Source of the DNA: Firmicutes bacterium ASF500
Lineage (GTDB): Bacteria; Bacillota; Clostridia; Oscillospirales; Oscillospiraceae
Assembly (NCBI GenBank): GCA_000492175.2
Contig: CP097573.1
Location: 3,601,929-3,665,928 of the forward strand
Length of the DNA stretch: 64,000 bases
Direction of reading: 5' to 3'
The translations under genes were made by a program, and so were the position numbers. The notes under the pieces were generated by a model that was not told the origin of the DNA, did no database searches, and saw only the letters and a program-made list of their open reading frames with translations. Of this stretch, positions 49,368-56,819 are shown in pieces (position 1 is the first letter of the stretch; every line of letters starts with the position of its first letter).

Positions 49368-51335
49368 ATGGCAAGTAATCGAATTAAGGGTATCACTATC
49401 GAGATCGCTGGCGATACCACAAAACTTGACAAGGCTCTTGCTGGGACCGACAAGCAGTTGAAAGCCACACAGACGAACCTAAAAGATGTCGAGCGGCTGC
49501 TCAAGTTGGACCCTGGGAATGTGGACCTCCTAACCCAAAAACAGCGTCTGTTGACAGACGCTGTGGAGGGAACAAAGGAGCGTCTGCGCACCCTCGAAAC
49601 AGCGGCGGAACAGGCATATCAGCAGTTGTCCAAGGGCGAAATCTCACAGCAGCAGTTCGACGCGCTTAACCGCGAGCTCATCGAGACCAAAATGAACGTG
49701 GAAGAGGTCACCCGGACCGCAGATGAGTTTGACATCGGTCGGGCGGTACAGGAGGCCCAGGGTGCAGTAAACGGGTTGGGCAGCGCGGCCAGCGGAGCTG
49801 CCGGAGATATGGGAAGACTGGGCAGTGCAGCTGGGGGCGCAGACAGCAATGTGGGCGGATTAGGCGGTGCCTCCGGTGGTGCTGCTGGGGATGTAAGCGG
49901 CCTGGGCGGTGCGGCCAGCGGTGCGGCTGGAGATTTGGACCGCCTGGGTGGTGCTGCTGAGGATGCGTCCGGCGATTTGGACGGGCTTAGCGGGGCCTCC
50001 GGCGGGCTCTCAGGGGGCTTGGGCGGTCTGTCTGGGATCGTCGGGGGTGTCTCGATTGCCATCGGACAAAAGCTGGTCGAGGGCGCTATGGCGGCGGCTG
50101 AGTGGCTGTGGAATCTTGATGAGGCCACCGAGGAATATCGGGAGGCAATGGGAAAACTGAATACGGCTTTTGAGGCGGCGGGGTTTGACGCTGAAACCGC
50201 AAAAGAAGCCTATGAGGGATTTTACAAAATCCTGGGCGATACTGACACTGCTACAGAAGCCTCTCAGCTCCTGGCACAGCTGGTTGACAATGAAGAGGAC
50301 GTCGCCAAGTGGACCGAAATTGCCGCCGGTGTGTATGGTACCTTTGGCGACGCTCTACCGATTGAGGGGCTGATTGAGGCCGCGAATGAGACCGCCAAGA
50401 CCGGACAAGTTACGGGGGCTTTAGCCGATGCCCTGAACTGGGTAGGCATGAGTGAGGATGAGTTCAACGACATCCTCTCCCGGACCACCGATGAAGGTGA
50501 CCGCGCCCAGCTTATCATGAATAACCTTGGAATGGCCTATGAGGATGCGGCGGATTCATTTTATGAGAACAATCAATCCCTGATGGAATCAAGAGAAGTT
50601 CAAATGAAGATGGATGAAGCTCAAGCAAAGTTGGGTGATTCTATTGACCGGTTGAAAAATAAGTTTTTTGAAGTATTTGGGCCGTTTTTGATTGATTTAA
50701 TGGAAGCTACAGGGAAAATACTGGATAAAATTCCAGGTATTATTGACAAAATCGGAGAGGCTATGGACTGGCTCGGAAAGAAAGTCCAAGGTGTGATCGG
50801 ATTTTTCCAGGAGCTTTTCGGCGCGGGGCAGCAGGCGTCCAATATGTCTGTTGGCGGCGCGGCCAGCTCCCGGGGGCGCTCGGTGGCGGAGCCCTACTCG
50901 CTCATGGCGGCGACGCCTGAAAACATCCCCTATCTGGCGCGCGGCACGGTGACCCGCCCCAACAACCCGTTTTTGGCTGTAGTCGGCGACAACCCGACGG
51001 AGCCGGAGATCGTCTCGCCGCTGTCCACCATCCGGCAGGCTGTCCGGGATGAGATGGGCCAGGGCAGCAGCATGAGCGCCGCCGCCCCCCGGAGCGTCAA
51101 CGTCACCCTGGTCATTACTGTCGGGACCGGCACGCAGCAGTATCCGCTGACAAACCGCTGTTGCGCCCAGGTCACCGCCTGCGGTATCCGCACTCGGACC
51201 CGGTACTCCACTGTGGTCTCCACCAGCGCCACCAGCGGCACCTTTAAGCTGCTCGGGAATACATGCCCCTGCCCTACCAACAATCTGCGGAGCATCAACG
51301 GCACGGCCCCTGCCGCACCGGCCCCCACCACCTGA
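49368..51335 (+). CDS. Phage tape-measure protein fused to an unrelated C-terminus
   Basis: The first about 580 residues are a shortened tail tape-measure protein: an N-terminal coiled-coil (TTKLDKALAGTDKQLKATQTNLKDVERLLKLDP), a glycine/alanine-rich stretch of repeated GLGGAASGAAGD-like words at about 135-225, and hydrophobic segments near 490-520. From about residue 585 the sequence changes to TQQYPLTNRCCAQVTACGIRTRTRYSTVV and CPCPTNNLRSING, a cysteine-rich end unrelated to tail proteins. This is an in-frame fusion created by a deletion that removed the rest of the phage. Confidence 0.75.
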   Translation: MASNRIKGITIEIAGDTTKLDKALAGTDKQLKATQTNLKDVERLLKLDPGNVDLLTQKQRLLTDAVEGTKERLRTLETAAEQAYQQLSKGEISQQQFDALNRELIETKMNVEEVTRTADEFDIGRAVQEAQGAVNGLGSAASGAAGDMGRLGSAAGGADSNVGGLGGASGGAAGDVSGLGGAASGAAGDLDRLGGAAEDASGDLDGLSGASGGLSGGLGGLSGIVGGVSIAIGQKLVEGAMAAAEWLWNLDEATEEYREAMGKLNTAFEAAGFDAETAKEAYEGFYKILGDTDTATEASQLLAQLVDNEEDVAKWTEIAAGVYGTFGDALPIEGLIEAANETAKTGQVTGALADALNWVGMSEDEFNDILSRTTDEGDRAQLIMNNLGMAYEDAADSFYENNQSLMESREVQMKMDEAQAKLGDSIDRLKNKFFEVFGPFLIDLMEATGKILDKIPGIIDKIGEAMDWLGKKVQGVIGFFQELFGAGQQASNMSVGGAASSRGRSVAEPYSLMAATPENIPYLARGTVTRPNNPFLAVVGDNPTEPEIVSPLSTIRQAVRDEMGQGSSMSAAAPRSVNVTLVITVGTGTQQYPLTNRCCAQVTACGIRTRTRYSTVVSTSATSGTFKLLGNTCPCPTNNLRSINGTAPAAPAPTT

Positions 51336-51348
51336 AGGAGGGCGCACA

Positions 51349-52152
51349 ATGAATCGATACACCAAAATGTCCCTCATGCGCCCTGCGAGCCGCCAGGACA
51401 GCCGAGACGGCGACCGGCGGGAATACGACCGCACCGACACGCAGGACGGTTACAGAGGCCCTGAGAGCCGTTTCCGGGACCGTGATGGCCGGGAGCATTA
51501 CAACGATGGCCGGTACGCCCCCATGAATCGGGGCGGGGCCTATGGCGGCGAGCCTATGGACCGGGGCGGCTATGGGTATCCCCGCTCTGAGTATATGGAG
51601 CCCTACTCCCACTACGGCTATCCCATGACCCCCTATGTCCCGCCTGTCTATCAGCGGGAGGGCTGGCAGACCCGTGAGGATTTCCGCCCCATGAACAAAA
51701 TCGGCTTTTCTGTCGACGGCGAAATGGAGCGTCTGCCCCGGGAACTGGGCCACGACTACCCCATGTCCGCCGGGTATGAGGGAAAAGAGGAGATGTCCAG
51801 ACGCCAGGGCGATGGGTACAGCATGGGCCAACGGCCCAAAGTAATGCCCGTCTTTAACCGCCAGATGGCGGAGGAGTGGGTGTCCCGGATGCAAAATGCG
51901 GATGGCACCCGTGGGCCTCATTTCTCTATGGAGAAGTCCAAGGAGATCATGAAGCAGTATAATGTGGACTGCGACCCTCTGGAGTTTTACGTTGTGCTCA
52001 ACAGCCTGTATTCGGACTACGACCAGGCGTTGAAGAAAAACAACGCCTCTACGCTGGAACTCTACGCCTGCCTCGCAAAGGCGTGGATTGAGGACCAGGA
52101 TGCCGTCCCCAATAAGGCGGCGGCGTACTATACGCACGTGGTGAAGCACTAA
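51349..52152 (+). CDS. Conserved protein with low-complexity N-terminus
   Basis: The 267-residue protein has an N-terminal half rich in arginine, aspartate, glycine and tyrosine (DSRDGDRREYDRTDTQDGYR, GGAYGGEPMDRGGYGYPRSEY) and a helical C-terminal domain (PHFSMEKSKEIMKQYNVDCDPLEFYVVLNSLYSDYDQALKKNN) that I have seen in conserved Clostridia proteins, sometimes near phage genes. It begins 14 bases after the fusion gene and is followed by a terminator. The function is unknown. Confidence 0.6.
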   Translation: MNRYTKMSLMRPASRQDSRDGDRREYDRTDTQDGYRGPESRFRDRDGREHYNDGRYAPMNRGGAYGGEPMDRGGYGYPRSEYMEPYSHYGYPMTPYVPPVYQREGWQTREDFRPMNKIGFSVDGEMERLPRELGHDYPMSAGYEGKEEMSRRQGDGYSMGQRPKVMPVFNRQMAEEWVSRMQNADGTRGPHFSMEKSKEIMKQYNVDCDPLEFYVVLNSLYSDYDQALKKNNASTLELYACLAKAWIEDQDAVPNKAAAYYTHVVKH

Positions 52153-52231
52153 AAAGTTCCACCACCTTTTCCACCACCAAGTTGATTGTGTACGAACATT
52201 TTTGAACAATAAAACGGTTTGCTAGAAAAAG

Positions 52232-52279
52232 AAAACCCGCCGGAAGTCCTTGAAACACAAGGCTTTCGGCGGGTTTTTA
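52232..52279. terminator. Terminator between 51349 gene and tRNA-Gln
   Basis: AAACCCGCCG.AA...CTT pairs with AAGG...TTCGGCGGGTTT over about 16 base pairs with a GAAACAC loop, followed by TTTTT in the plus direction and A-rich sequence before it. Confidence 0.85.
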
Positions 52280-52281
52280 AC

Positions 52282-52355
52282 TGGCAGCCGGAGAAGGATT
52301 CGAACCCTCACAAACAGAGTCAGAGTCTGTCGTGCTATCCTTACACAATCCGGCT
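52282..52355 (-). tRNA. tRNA-Gln (anticodon CUG)
   Basis: On the minus strand the gene folds into a complete cloverleaf: a seven-base acceptor stem AGCCGGA/TCCGGCT, a D arm with GGATAG, an anticodon stem ACAGA/TCTGT with loop CTCTGAC (anticodon CUG), a T arm GAGGG-TTCGAAT-CCTTC, and an encoded GCCA end. It is a frequent phage and ICE integration target, but here it lies on the chromosomal side of the prophage remnant without a visible att repeat. Confidence 0.95.
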
Positions 52356-52462
52356 TTATTCATGTCCTTCGTAGAGGACGAATGCTATTATAGCAAATAC
52401 TCGGAATTTGTCAAGGGGTATTTTTGTTTTTTGTAAGGCTTTGGCATTTTGCTGAATATCCC

Positions 52463-52491
52463 TTGCGGAAGACAGGGAGGCGTGGTATGAT
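52463..52491 (+). promoter_or_regulatory. Promoter of the pyrophosphatase gene
   Basis: TTGCGG (52463-52468), 17 bases and TATGAT (52486-52491), about 65 bases before the start codon. Confidence 0.75.
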
Positions 52492-52555
52492 AATATAAAT
52501 CTTACCAGATCAGATACCGCCGCTGGAGCTTCCGGCGGGTGAAATGAGGGAAATT

Positions 52556-54226
52556 ATGGAGCGTCAAACTGTAAACCGCCGGGCGGTGAAGGTGATCGGG
52601 CACCGGAACCCGGACACGGATTCCATCTGCTCGGCCATCGCCTACAGCAACCTGAAAAATATCCTGGACCCGGAACACCCCTGCAAGCCCTGCCGGGCCG
52701 GACTGCTCAACCGGGAGACGGAATTCGTCCTGAACTATTTCAAGGTCCCGGCTCCCCAGCTGTACACCGATGTCAGCCCCCATCTGCGGGACGTGGACAT
52801 TCGTCCGGCCAAGGGGGTGGACGGGGAGATGAGTCTGCGCCGGGCCTGGATGACCATGCGGGACCAGCAGCTGGACACCCTGTGCGTCGTGGACGGGGAG
52901 GAGAACCTGAAGGGGGTCATCACCGTCAAGGACGTGGCCACCGCCAATATGGACGGCATGGACCCCCACAGCCTGGAGATCGCCGGGACCAGCTATGAGA
53001 ACCTGATCGACATTCTGGACGGCGCCGTCCTGGTGGGGGATGTCACCGGGAAGCGGGTGGAGGGCCGAATCATCATCGGCTCGGGCAGCGCCGAGCAGAT
53101 CGAAAAATCCATCTCCCCCGGAGACATCGTCATTGTCAGCAACCGCAGCGAGAGCCAGCTGGCCGCCCTGGAGATGGACGCCGGGTGCATGGTGGTGTGC
53201 GCCGGGGGGAAGGTCCCCCGGACCATATGCATGCTGGCGGAGGAGAAGGGCTGTATTGTCATTACCACGGAGATCAGTACCTATGTGGCCGGACAGATCA
53301 TCAGCCAGGCCGCCCCCATCCGCCACTATATGACCTCTAAGAACCTGCTGACCTTCACCCTCAACACGCCAGTGGAGTCAGCCAGCAAGATTATGGCCTC
53401 GGTCCGCTTCCGCTACTTCCCTGTGCTGGACGACGACGGAAAGTACATTGGGGTGGTCTCCCACCGGAACATGATGAATCTGCACAAAAAGCAGCTGATC
53501 CTGGTGGACCACAACGAGAAGGGCCAGGCGGCGGAGGGCATCGAGCAGGCGGAGGTACTGGAGATCATCGACCATCACCGCATCGGCTCTATGGAGACCG
53601 ACGGCCCGGTGTATTTCCGCAACGTACCTGTGGGCTGTACCTGTACCATCGTCTACCAGATGTACCGGGAGAACGGGGTGGACATCGACCCCACCATCGC
53701 CGGGCTGATGCTGTCCGCCATTCTGTCGGACACGCTGATGTTCCGCAGCCCCACCTGCACCCCCGTCGACGAGCGGGCGGCCCGGCATCTGGCCGAGCTG
53801 GCCGGGGTGGACCTGGAGGGCTACGCCGACACCATGTTTGAGCACGGCGGCGACGTGTCCGGCAAGACGGCGGCGGAGGTCTTCAACGGCGACTATAAGA
53901 TCTTCACCAGCGGCGAGGTTCGCTTCGGGGTGGGCCAGGGCATCTATATGACCGAGAAGAACCGCAAGGCCGCCCAGGCCCTGGTGGGGCCCTACCTACC
54001 CGAGGCCCGGACCAAGCAGCAGCTGGACTACATATTCTATATGTTCACCGACGTGCGCAACTCCTTCACCGAGCTGCTCATGACGGGCCCCGGGGCGGAG
54101 GAGCTGGCCTGCAAGACCTTTGGGGCGGAGATTGAGAACGGCGTGGTCACCCTGCCCGGGGTGGTCAGCCGGAAGAAGCAGATGGTGCCCAGCCTCATCA
54201 ACGCCATCAAGCTGGAACAGGAGTGA
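52556..54226 (+). CDS. ppaC: Manganese-dependent inorganic pyrophosphatase with CBS and DRTGG domains
   Basis: The enzyme (about 556 residues) hydrolyses pyrophosphate to phosphate. It has the DHH-family motifs HRNPDTDSICSAIAY near its start and DHHRIGSMET near residue 340, and the C-terminal DHHA2 part near 540. Between residues 70 and 310 lie a CBS pair and a DRTGG domain, the architecture of adenine-nucleotide-regulated Mn-PPases of Clostridia. The ATG at 52556 follows GAGGG; an earlier in-frame ATG at 52544 is less likely. Confidence 0.93.
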   Translation: MERQTVNRRAVKVIGHRNPDTDSICSAIAYSNLKNILDPEHPCKPCRAGLLNRETEFVLNYFKVPAPQLYTDVSPHLRDVDIRPAKGVDGEMSLRRAWMTMRDQQLDTLCVVDGEENLKGVITVKDVATANMDGMDPHSLEIAGTSYENLIDILDGAVLVGDVTGKRVEGRIIIGSGSAEQIEKSISPGDIVIVSNRSESQLAALEMDAGCMVVCAGGKVPRTICMLAEEKGCIVITTEISTYVAGQIISQAAPIRHYMTSKNLLTFTLNTPVESASKIMASVRFRYFPVLDDDGKYIGVVSHRNMMNLHKKQLILVDHNEKGQAAEGIEQAEVLEIIDHHRIGSMETDGPVYFRNVPVGCTCTIVYQMYRENGVDIDPTIAGLMLSAILSDTLMFRSPTCTPVDERAARHLAELAGVDLEGYADTMFEHGGDVSGKTAAEVFNGDYKIFTSGEVRFGVGQGIYMTEKNRKAAQALVGPYLPEARTKQQLDYIFYMFTDVRNSFTELLMTGPGAEELACKTFGAEIENGVVTLPGVVSRKKQMVPSLINAIKLEQE

Positions 54227-54231
54227 GCGGA

Positions 54232-54996
54232 ATGCGAAGTGTGAATACCCCCCTCATCGAGGGCTGTGTGGACTCCTACGCCTCCTGCGCGGCGGCGTAC
54301 CGGGGCGGGGCGGACCGGCTGGAGCTGTGCGCCAATCTGGCCATCGGCGGCACCACGCCGTCGGCGAGCCTGTTCTGTCAGGTCCGGCGGGACTTCCCCA
54401 TCCCTGTCAACGTTCTCATCCGCCCCCGATTCGGTGACTTCCTCTATTCCCGGGAGGAGCTGGAGGAGATGGCGGAGGAGATCCGCCGGTTCCGGGAGCT
54501 GGGGGCCAACGGGGTGGTCATCGGCGCGCTGACCCCCGATGGGGAGCTGGACCGGTCCGCGATGGCCCGCCTGATGGACCAGGCCGGCGGGATGGAGGTT
54601 ACCCTCCACCGGGCTTTCGACATGACCCGGGACCCTCTGGAGGCCCTGGAGGCGGCGGTGGAGCTGGGGTGCCGCACCATCCTCACCTCCGGCCAGGCCC
54701 AGAGTGCGGCGGAAGGCTGTCAGGTCCTGAGCCAGGTCCTCACCCAGGCGGCGGGCCGGATCGACATTATGGCCGGCTGCGGGGTGAAGCAGGGGAATAT
54801 CCCCGCCATCCATCGGGAGACCGGAATCCGGGTCTTCCACACCACCGGCCGGCGGGGCCCGGTGGACAGCGGGATGCGCTACCGCAAGGCGGGGGTGTCC
54901 ATGGGACTGCCCTCTCTGTCGGAGTATGAGCTGTGGCGCACCGACGAGGAGGAGCTCCGGGCCTGCGCCCGGCTGGTCCACGCCCTGCCCGGCTGA
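54232..54996 (+). CDS. cutC: Copper homeostasis protein CutC
   Basis: The 254-residue TIM-barrel protein carries the family signature NVLIRPRFGDFLYS, VTLHRAFDMTRDPLEALE and GCRTILTSGQA. CutC is linked to copper tolerance, but its biochemical role is unsettled. ATG 54232, with AGGAG eight bases upstream, is preferred to the GTG at 54223 that overlaps the previous stop. Spacing suggests co-transcription with the pyrophosphatase gene. Confidence 0.93.
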   Translation: MRSVNTPLIEGCVDSYASCAAAYRGGADRLELCANLAIGGTTPSASLFCQVRRDFPIPVNVLIRPRFGDFLYSREELEEMAEEIRRFRELGANGVVIGALTPDGELDRSAMARLMDQAGGMEVTLHRAFDMTRDPLEALEAAVELGCRTILTSGQAQSAAEGCQVLSQVLTQAAGRIDIMAGCGVKQGNIPAIHRETGIRVFHTTGRRGPVDSGMRYRKAGVSMGLPSLSEYELWRTDEEELRACARLVHALPG

Positions 54997-55088
54997 CCCT
55001 CCAGACACAGCCCCGGCGGCTGGGGCATAAGATAGTTCAGCACCATCTGAAAGGAGGCTGCTGGAACTATCGTTCCCAGCGATGACAT

Positions 55089-56090
55089 ATGAACCCCAAC
55101 ACATATTATTATTTTGACGCCCCCGCGGGCCGGTCCGGCAGGGAGGCGGTGATCCCTCTGCCCAACGTGGGGGAGGGCGGACCCGTCTACCCCGGTCCCG
55201 GCGGGGAGGCTGTGGTCCCCCTGCCCAACCCCGGCGAGGGCGGGCCGGTCTACCCCGGTCCCGGCGGCGACGCGGTAATCCCTCTGCCCAACCCGGGGGA
55301 GGGCGGACCGGTCTATCCCGGCCCCGGCGGCGACGCGGTGATTCCCCTGCCCAACCCCGGCGAGGGCGGACCGGTCTACCCGGGGGACGGCCCCATCTGG
55401 GTCTGCCCCGGCTGCTCCGCCGCCCCTGTGCCGCCGATTGTTCAGAGCGGCACGTCCAGGGTGCGCGTCCTCAACGCAGCCTATGGCTACTCCGCCTTCC
55501 GTATCAGCGTGGGGGGCAGGCGGTTTGTCAACCGGCTGAACTACGCCAGGGTCACCGGCTACGGCTGGGTCCCCTCCGGTTATCAGACGGTGACGGTTAC
55601 CGGGATGAACGGCTATATCTATCTGCAAAAGTCCATGCCATTCCAGACCAACGGGCTGACCACCATCGCCATCGTCAACACCGCCGGCGGCATCGACCTG
55701 GTGCAGATCGCCGACCGGTGCTGTCCCCCCTCTAACGGCTGGTCCAGCTTCCGGGTGGGCAATCTGGCCTATAACAGCGGTCCGCTGGACGTGGTCATGA
55801 GCGACGGCCGGGTGGTCTACAGCGACCTGCGGTACAAGGAGGTGGGGGTCTTCAAGCGCATCATGCCCGGGACCTACCAGTTCTTCTACGCCGATACCAA
55901 TTTCGCCCCCATGTCCCCCTCCATGGGCATCGAGTCGATGGACCCCGCGTGGCTGGGCGTCTACCCGCCCTATGAGACCTTCGGCTCCCTGTCGCTCAAT
56001 GTGAACAGCGGGGAGATTTACAACATCTACCTGCTCCAAAATGGAGCCGGACGCAACAACATCCAAAATCTGATCCTGGTGGACCGGTAA
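55089..56090 (+). CDS. DUF4397 protein with N-terminal 20-residue repeats
   Basis: The 333-residue protein opens with four near-identical repeats of about 20 residues (PLPNPGEGGPVYPGPGGDAV), rich in proline and glycine and collagen-like in looks. A cysteine-containing linker (VCPGCSAAPVPP) leads into one DUF4397 domain (VRVLNAAYGYSAFRISVGGRRF, then GTYQFFYADTNFAPM and NSGEIYNIYLLQNG). No signal peptide is apparent. DUF4397 proteins are surface or spore-coat associated in Firmicutes. GAAAGGAGG stands about 30 bases upstream; the immediate site is weaker. Confidence 0.75.
   Translation: MNPNTYYYFDAPAGRSGREAVIPLPNVGEGGPVYPGPGGEAVVPLPNPGEGGPVYPGPGGDAVIPLPNPGEGGPVYPGPGGDAVIPLPNPGEGGPVYPGDGPIWVCPGCSAAPVPPIVQSGTSRVRVLNAAYGYSAFRISVGGRRFVNRLNYARVTGYGWVPSGYQTVTVTGMNGYIYLQKSMPFQTNGLTTIAIVNTAGGIDLVQIADRCCPPSNGWSSFRVGNLAYNSGPLDVVMSDGRVVYSDLRYKEVGVFKRIMPGTYQFFYADTNFAPMSPSMGIESMDPAWLGVYPPYETFGSLSLNVNSGEIYNIYLLQNGAGRNNIQNLILVDR
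55144..55390 (+). repeat. Tandem 60-bp coding repeats of the DUF4397 gene
   Basis: Four units encode PLPNPGEGGPVYPGPGGDAV with few silent or replacement changes. The number of units is likely to vary among strains by slippage or recombination. Confidence 0.75.
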
Positions 56091-56107
56091 CAGGCCCGCA
56101 GGCAGGG

Positions 56108-56136
56108 CAAGGCCCCCGGCGTAAGCCGGGGGCCCT
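56108..56136. terminator. GC-rich hairpin after the DUF4397 gene
   Basis: GGCCCCCGGC (56111-56120) pairs with GCCGGGGGCC (56125-56134) around GTAA. It sits between the converging DUF4397 gene and the small gene at 56140. Confidence 0.6.
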
Positions 56137-56139
56137 GTG

Positions 56140-56343
56140 TTACAGCGCGTTCAGACACTTCTGCACCTGCTCCCGCAGGGCCTGGTCGGCCTGGACCAGA
56201 CATCTGCAAACGGCAAAAAAACCGCCTGCGTAGGGGCTGTCATCCCGGTCCAGCCCGGCGGACATCAGGTCCACAGCGTTGATGATGCTGGAAATGTGGT
56301 TGGCCGCAGCGTCTAAATCAAGTAATTCTTCCCGTAAACCCAT
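56140..56343 (-). CDS. Small helical protein
   Basis: The 67-residue product starts at ATG 56343, six bases after AAGGAGG, and reads as two long helices with LREELLDLDAAANHISSIINAVDLMSAGL and CRCLVQADQALREQVQKCL. An upstream in-frame ATG (56394) is ignored because of the strong ribosome-binding site. No family is recognised. Confidence 0.6.
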   Translation of the reverse strand: MGLREELLDLDAAANHISSIINAVDLMSAGLDRDDSPYAGGFFAVCRCLVQADQALREQVQKCLNAL

Positions 56344-56454
56344 AAGGTCCTCCTTGATTTTTACCCGGCGTTGTGGCATAATCAGATTTGCCATTCCTCC
56401 GGGTGTGGTTGTAGAGTGTTGGTGTTGCTTGCTAGGCTGGCCAGCACTCTATTT

Positions 56455-56628
56455 TTATTCGCCCAGTTCTTCGTTGATTTTCTCGTTGAGCCATTTGACC
56501 TTGGAGATGTTTTTTTCTTTCAGCTTTTCTTCAAAGTGTTCCATTTTTTCTTTGTCTACCTCAACGGCAAACGCTTTGATTTTTTTTCGCCGGTCTCTGA
56601 AATACTGGGCTCTGCTTTCACGGGGCAA
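56455..56628 (-). CDS. Small basic protein with TTG start
   Basis: The 57-residue product begins at TTG 56628, seven bases after GGAGG; the upstream ATG at 56673 would put this ribosome-binding site inside the gene. It is helical and charged (SRAQYFRDRRKKIKAFAVEVDKEKMEHFEEKLKEKN), resembling ribbon-helix-helix or phage-derived small regulators (ISKVKWLNEKINEEL). Function unknown. Confidence 0.6.
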   Translation of the reverse strand: MPRESRAQYFRDRRKKIKAFAVEVDKEKMEHFEEKLKEKNISKVKWLNEKINEELGE

Positions 56629-56726
56629 ACCTTCACCTCCTTGTTTTGCGAAACCAGTATAGCGCGGTTTCATGAAACTGTCAAGAGAAAAAATGGCCCC
56701 CGGCGCGGAGGCGCTGAGGCAGAATC

Positions 56727-56790
56727 CCTGTAGGGGCGGATATCATCCGCCCGCGGGTGCGTACTATGCGTCCCCGCATGGTTTTCTGCT
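56727..56790. repeat. Intergenic palindromic repeat
   Basis: GTAGGGGCGGATATCATCCGCCC is a near-perfect palindrome followed by GCGGG...CCCCGC. Words of this kind recur between genes in many Oscillospiraceae genomes; here it separates the small genes from carB. Confidence 0.55.
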
Positions 56791-56819
56791 TCAACGCCCC
56801 ATAGCCAGGGGCCGTCTGT

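Noticed and set aside
49750..50040. Direct repeats suggestive of a CRISPR array or tandem repeat locus
   Set aside because: They are coding repeats of the glycine/alanine-rich section of the tape-measure protein with no constant spacer length.
52282..52355. tRNA-Gln as attachment site of the prophage
   Set aside because: The 3' end of the tRNA is not repeated at the integrase end, and the tape-measure fusion shows that the right end of the phage has been lost.
52356..52555. Possible riboswitch before the pyrophosphatase gene
   Set aside because: Only a standard promoter and a short leader are visible, with no conserved aptamer motif that I could recognise.
55144..55390. Tandem 60-bp repeats considered as a possible CRISPR or satellite
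   Set aside because: They lie in frame in a DUF4397 gene and encode a uniform peptide unit; there are no unique spacers.
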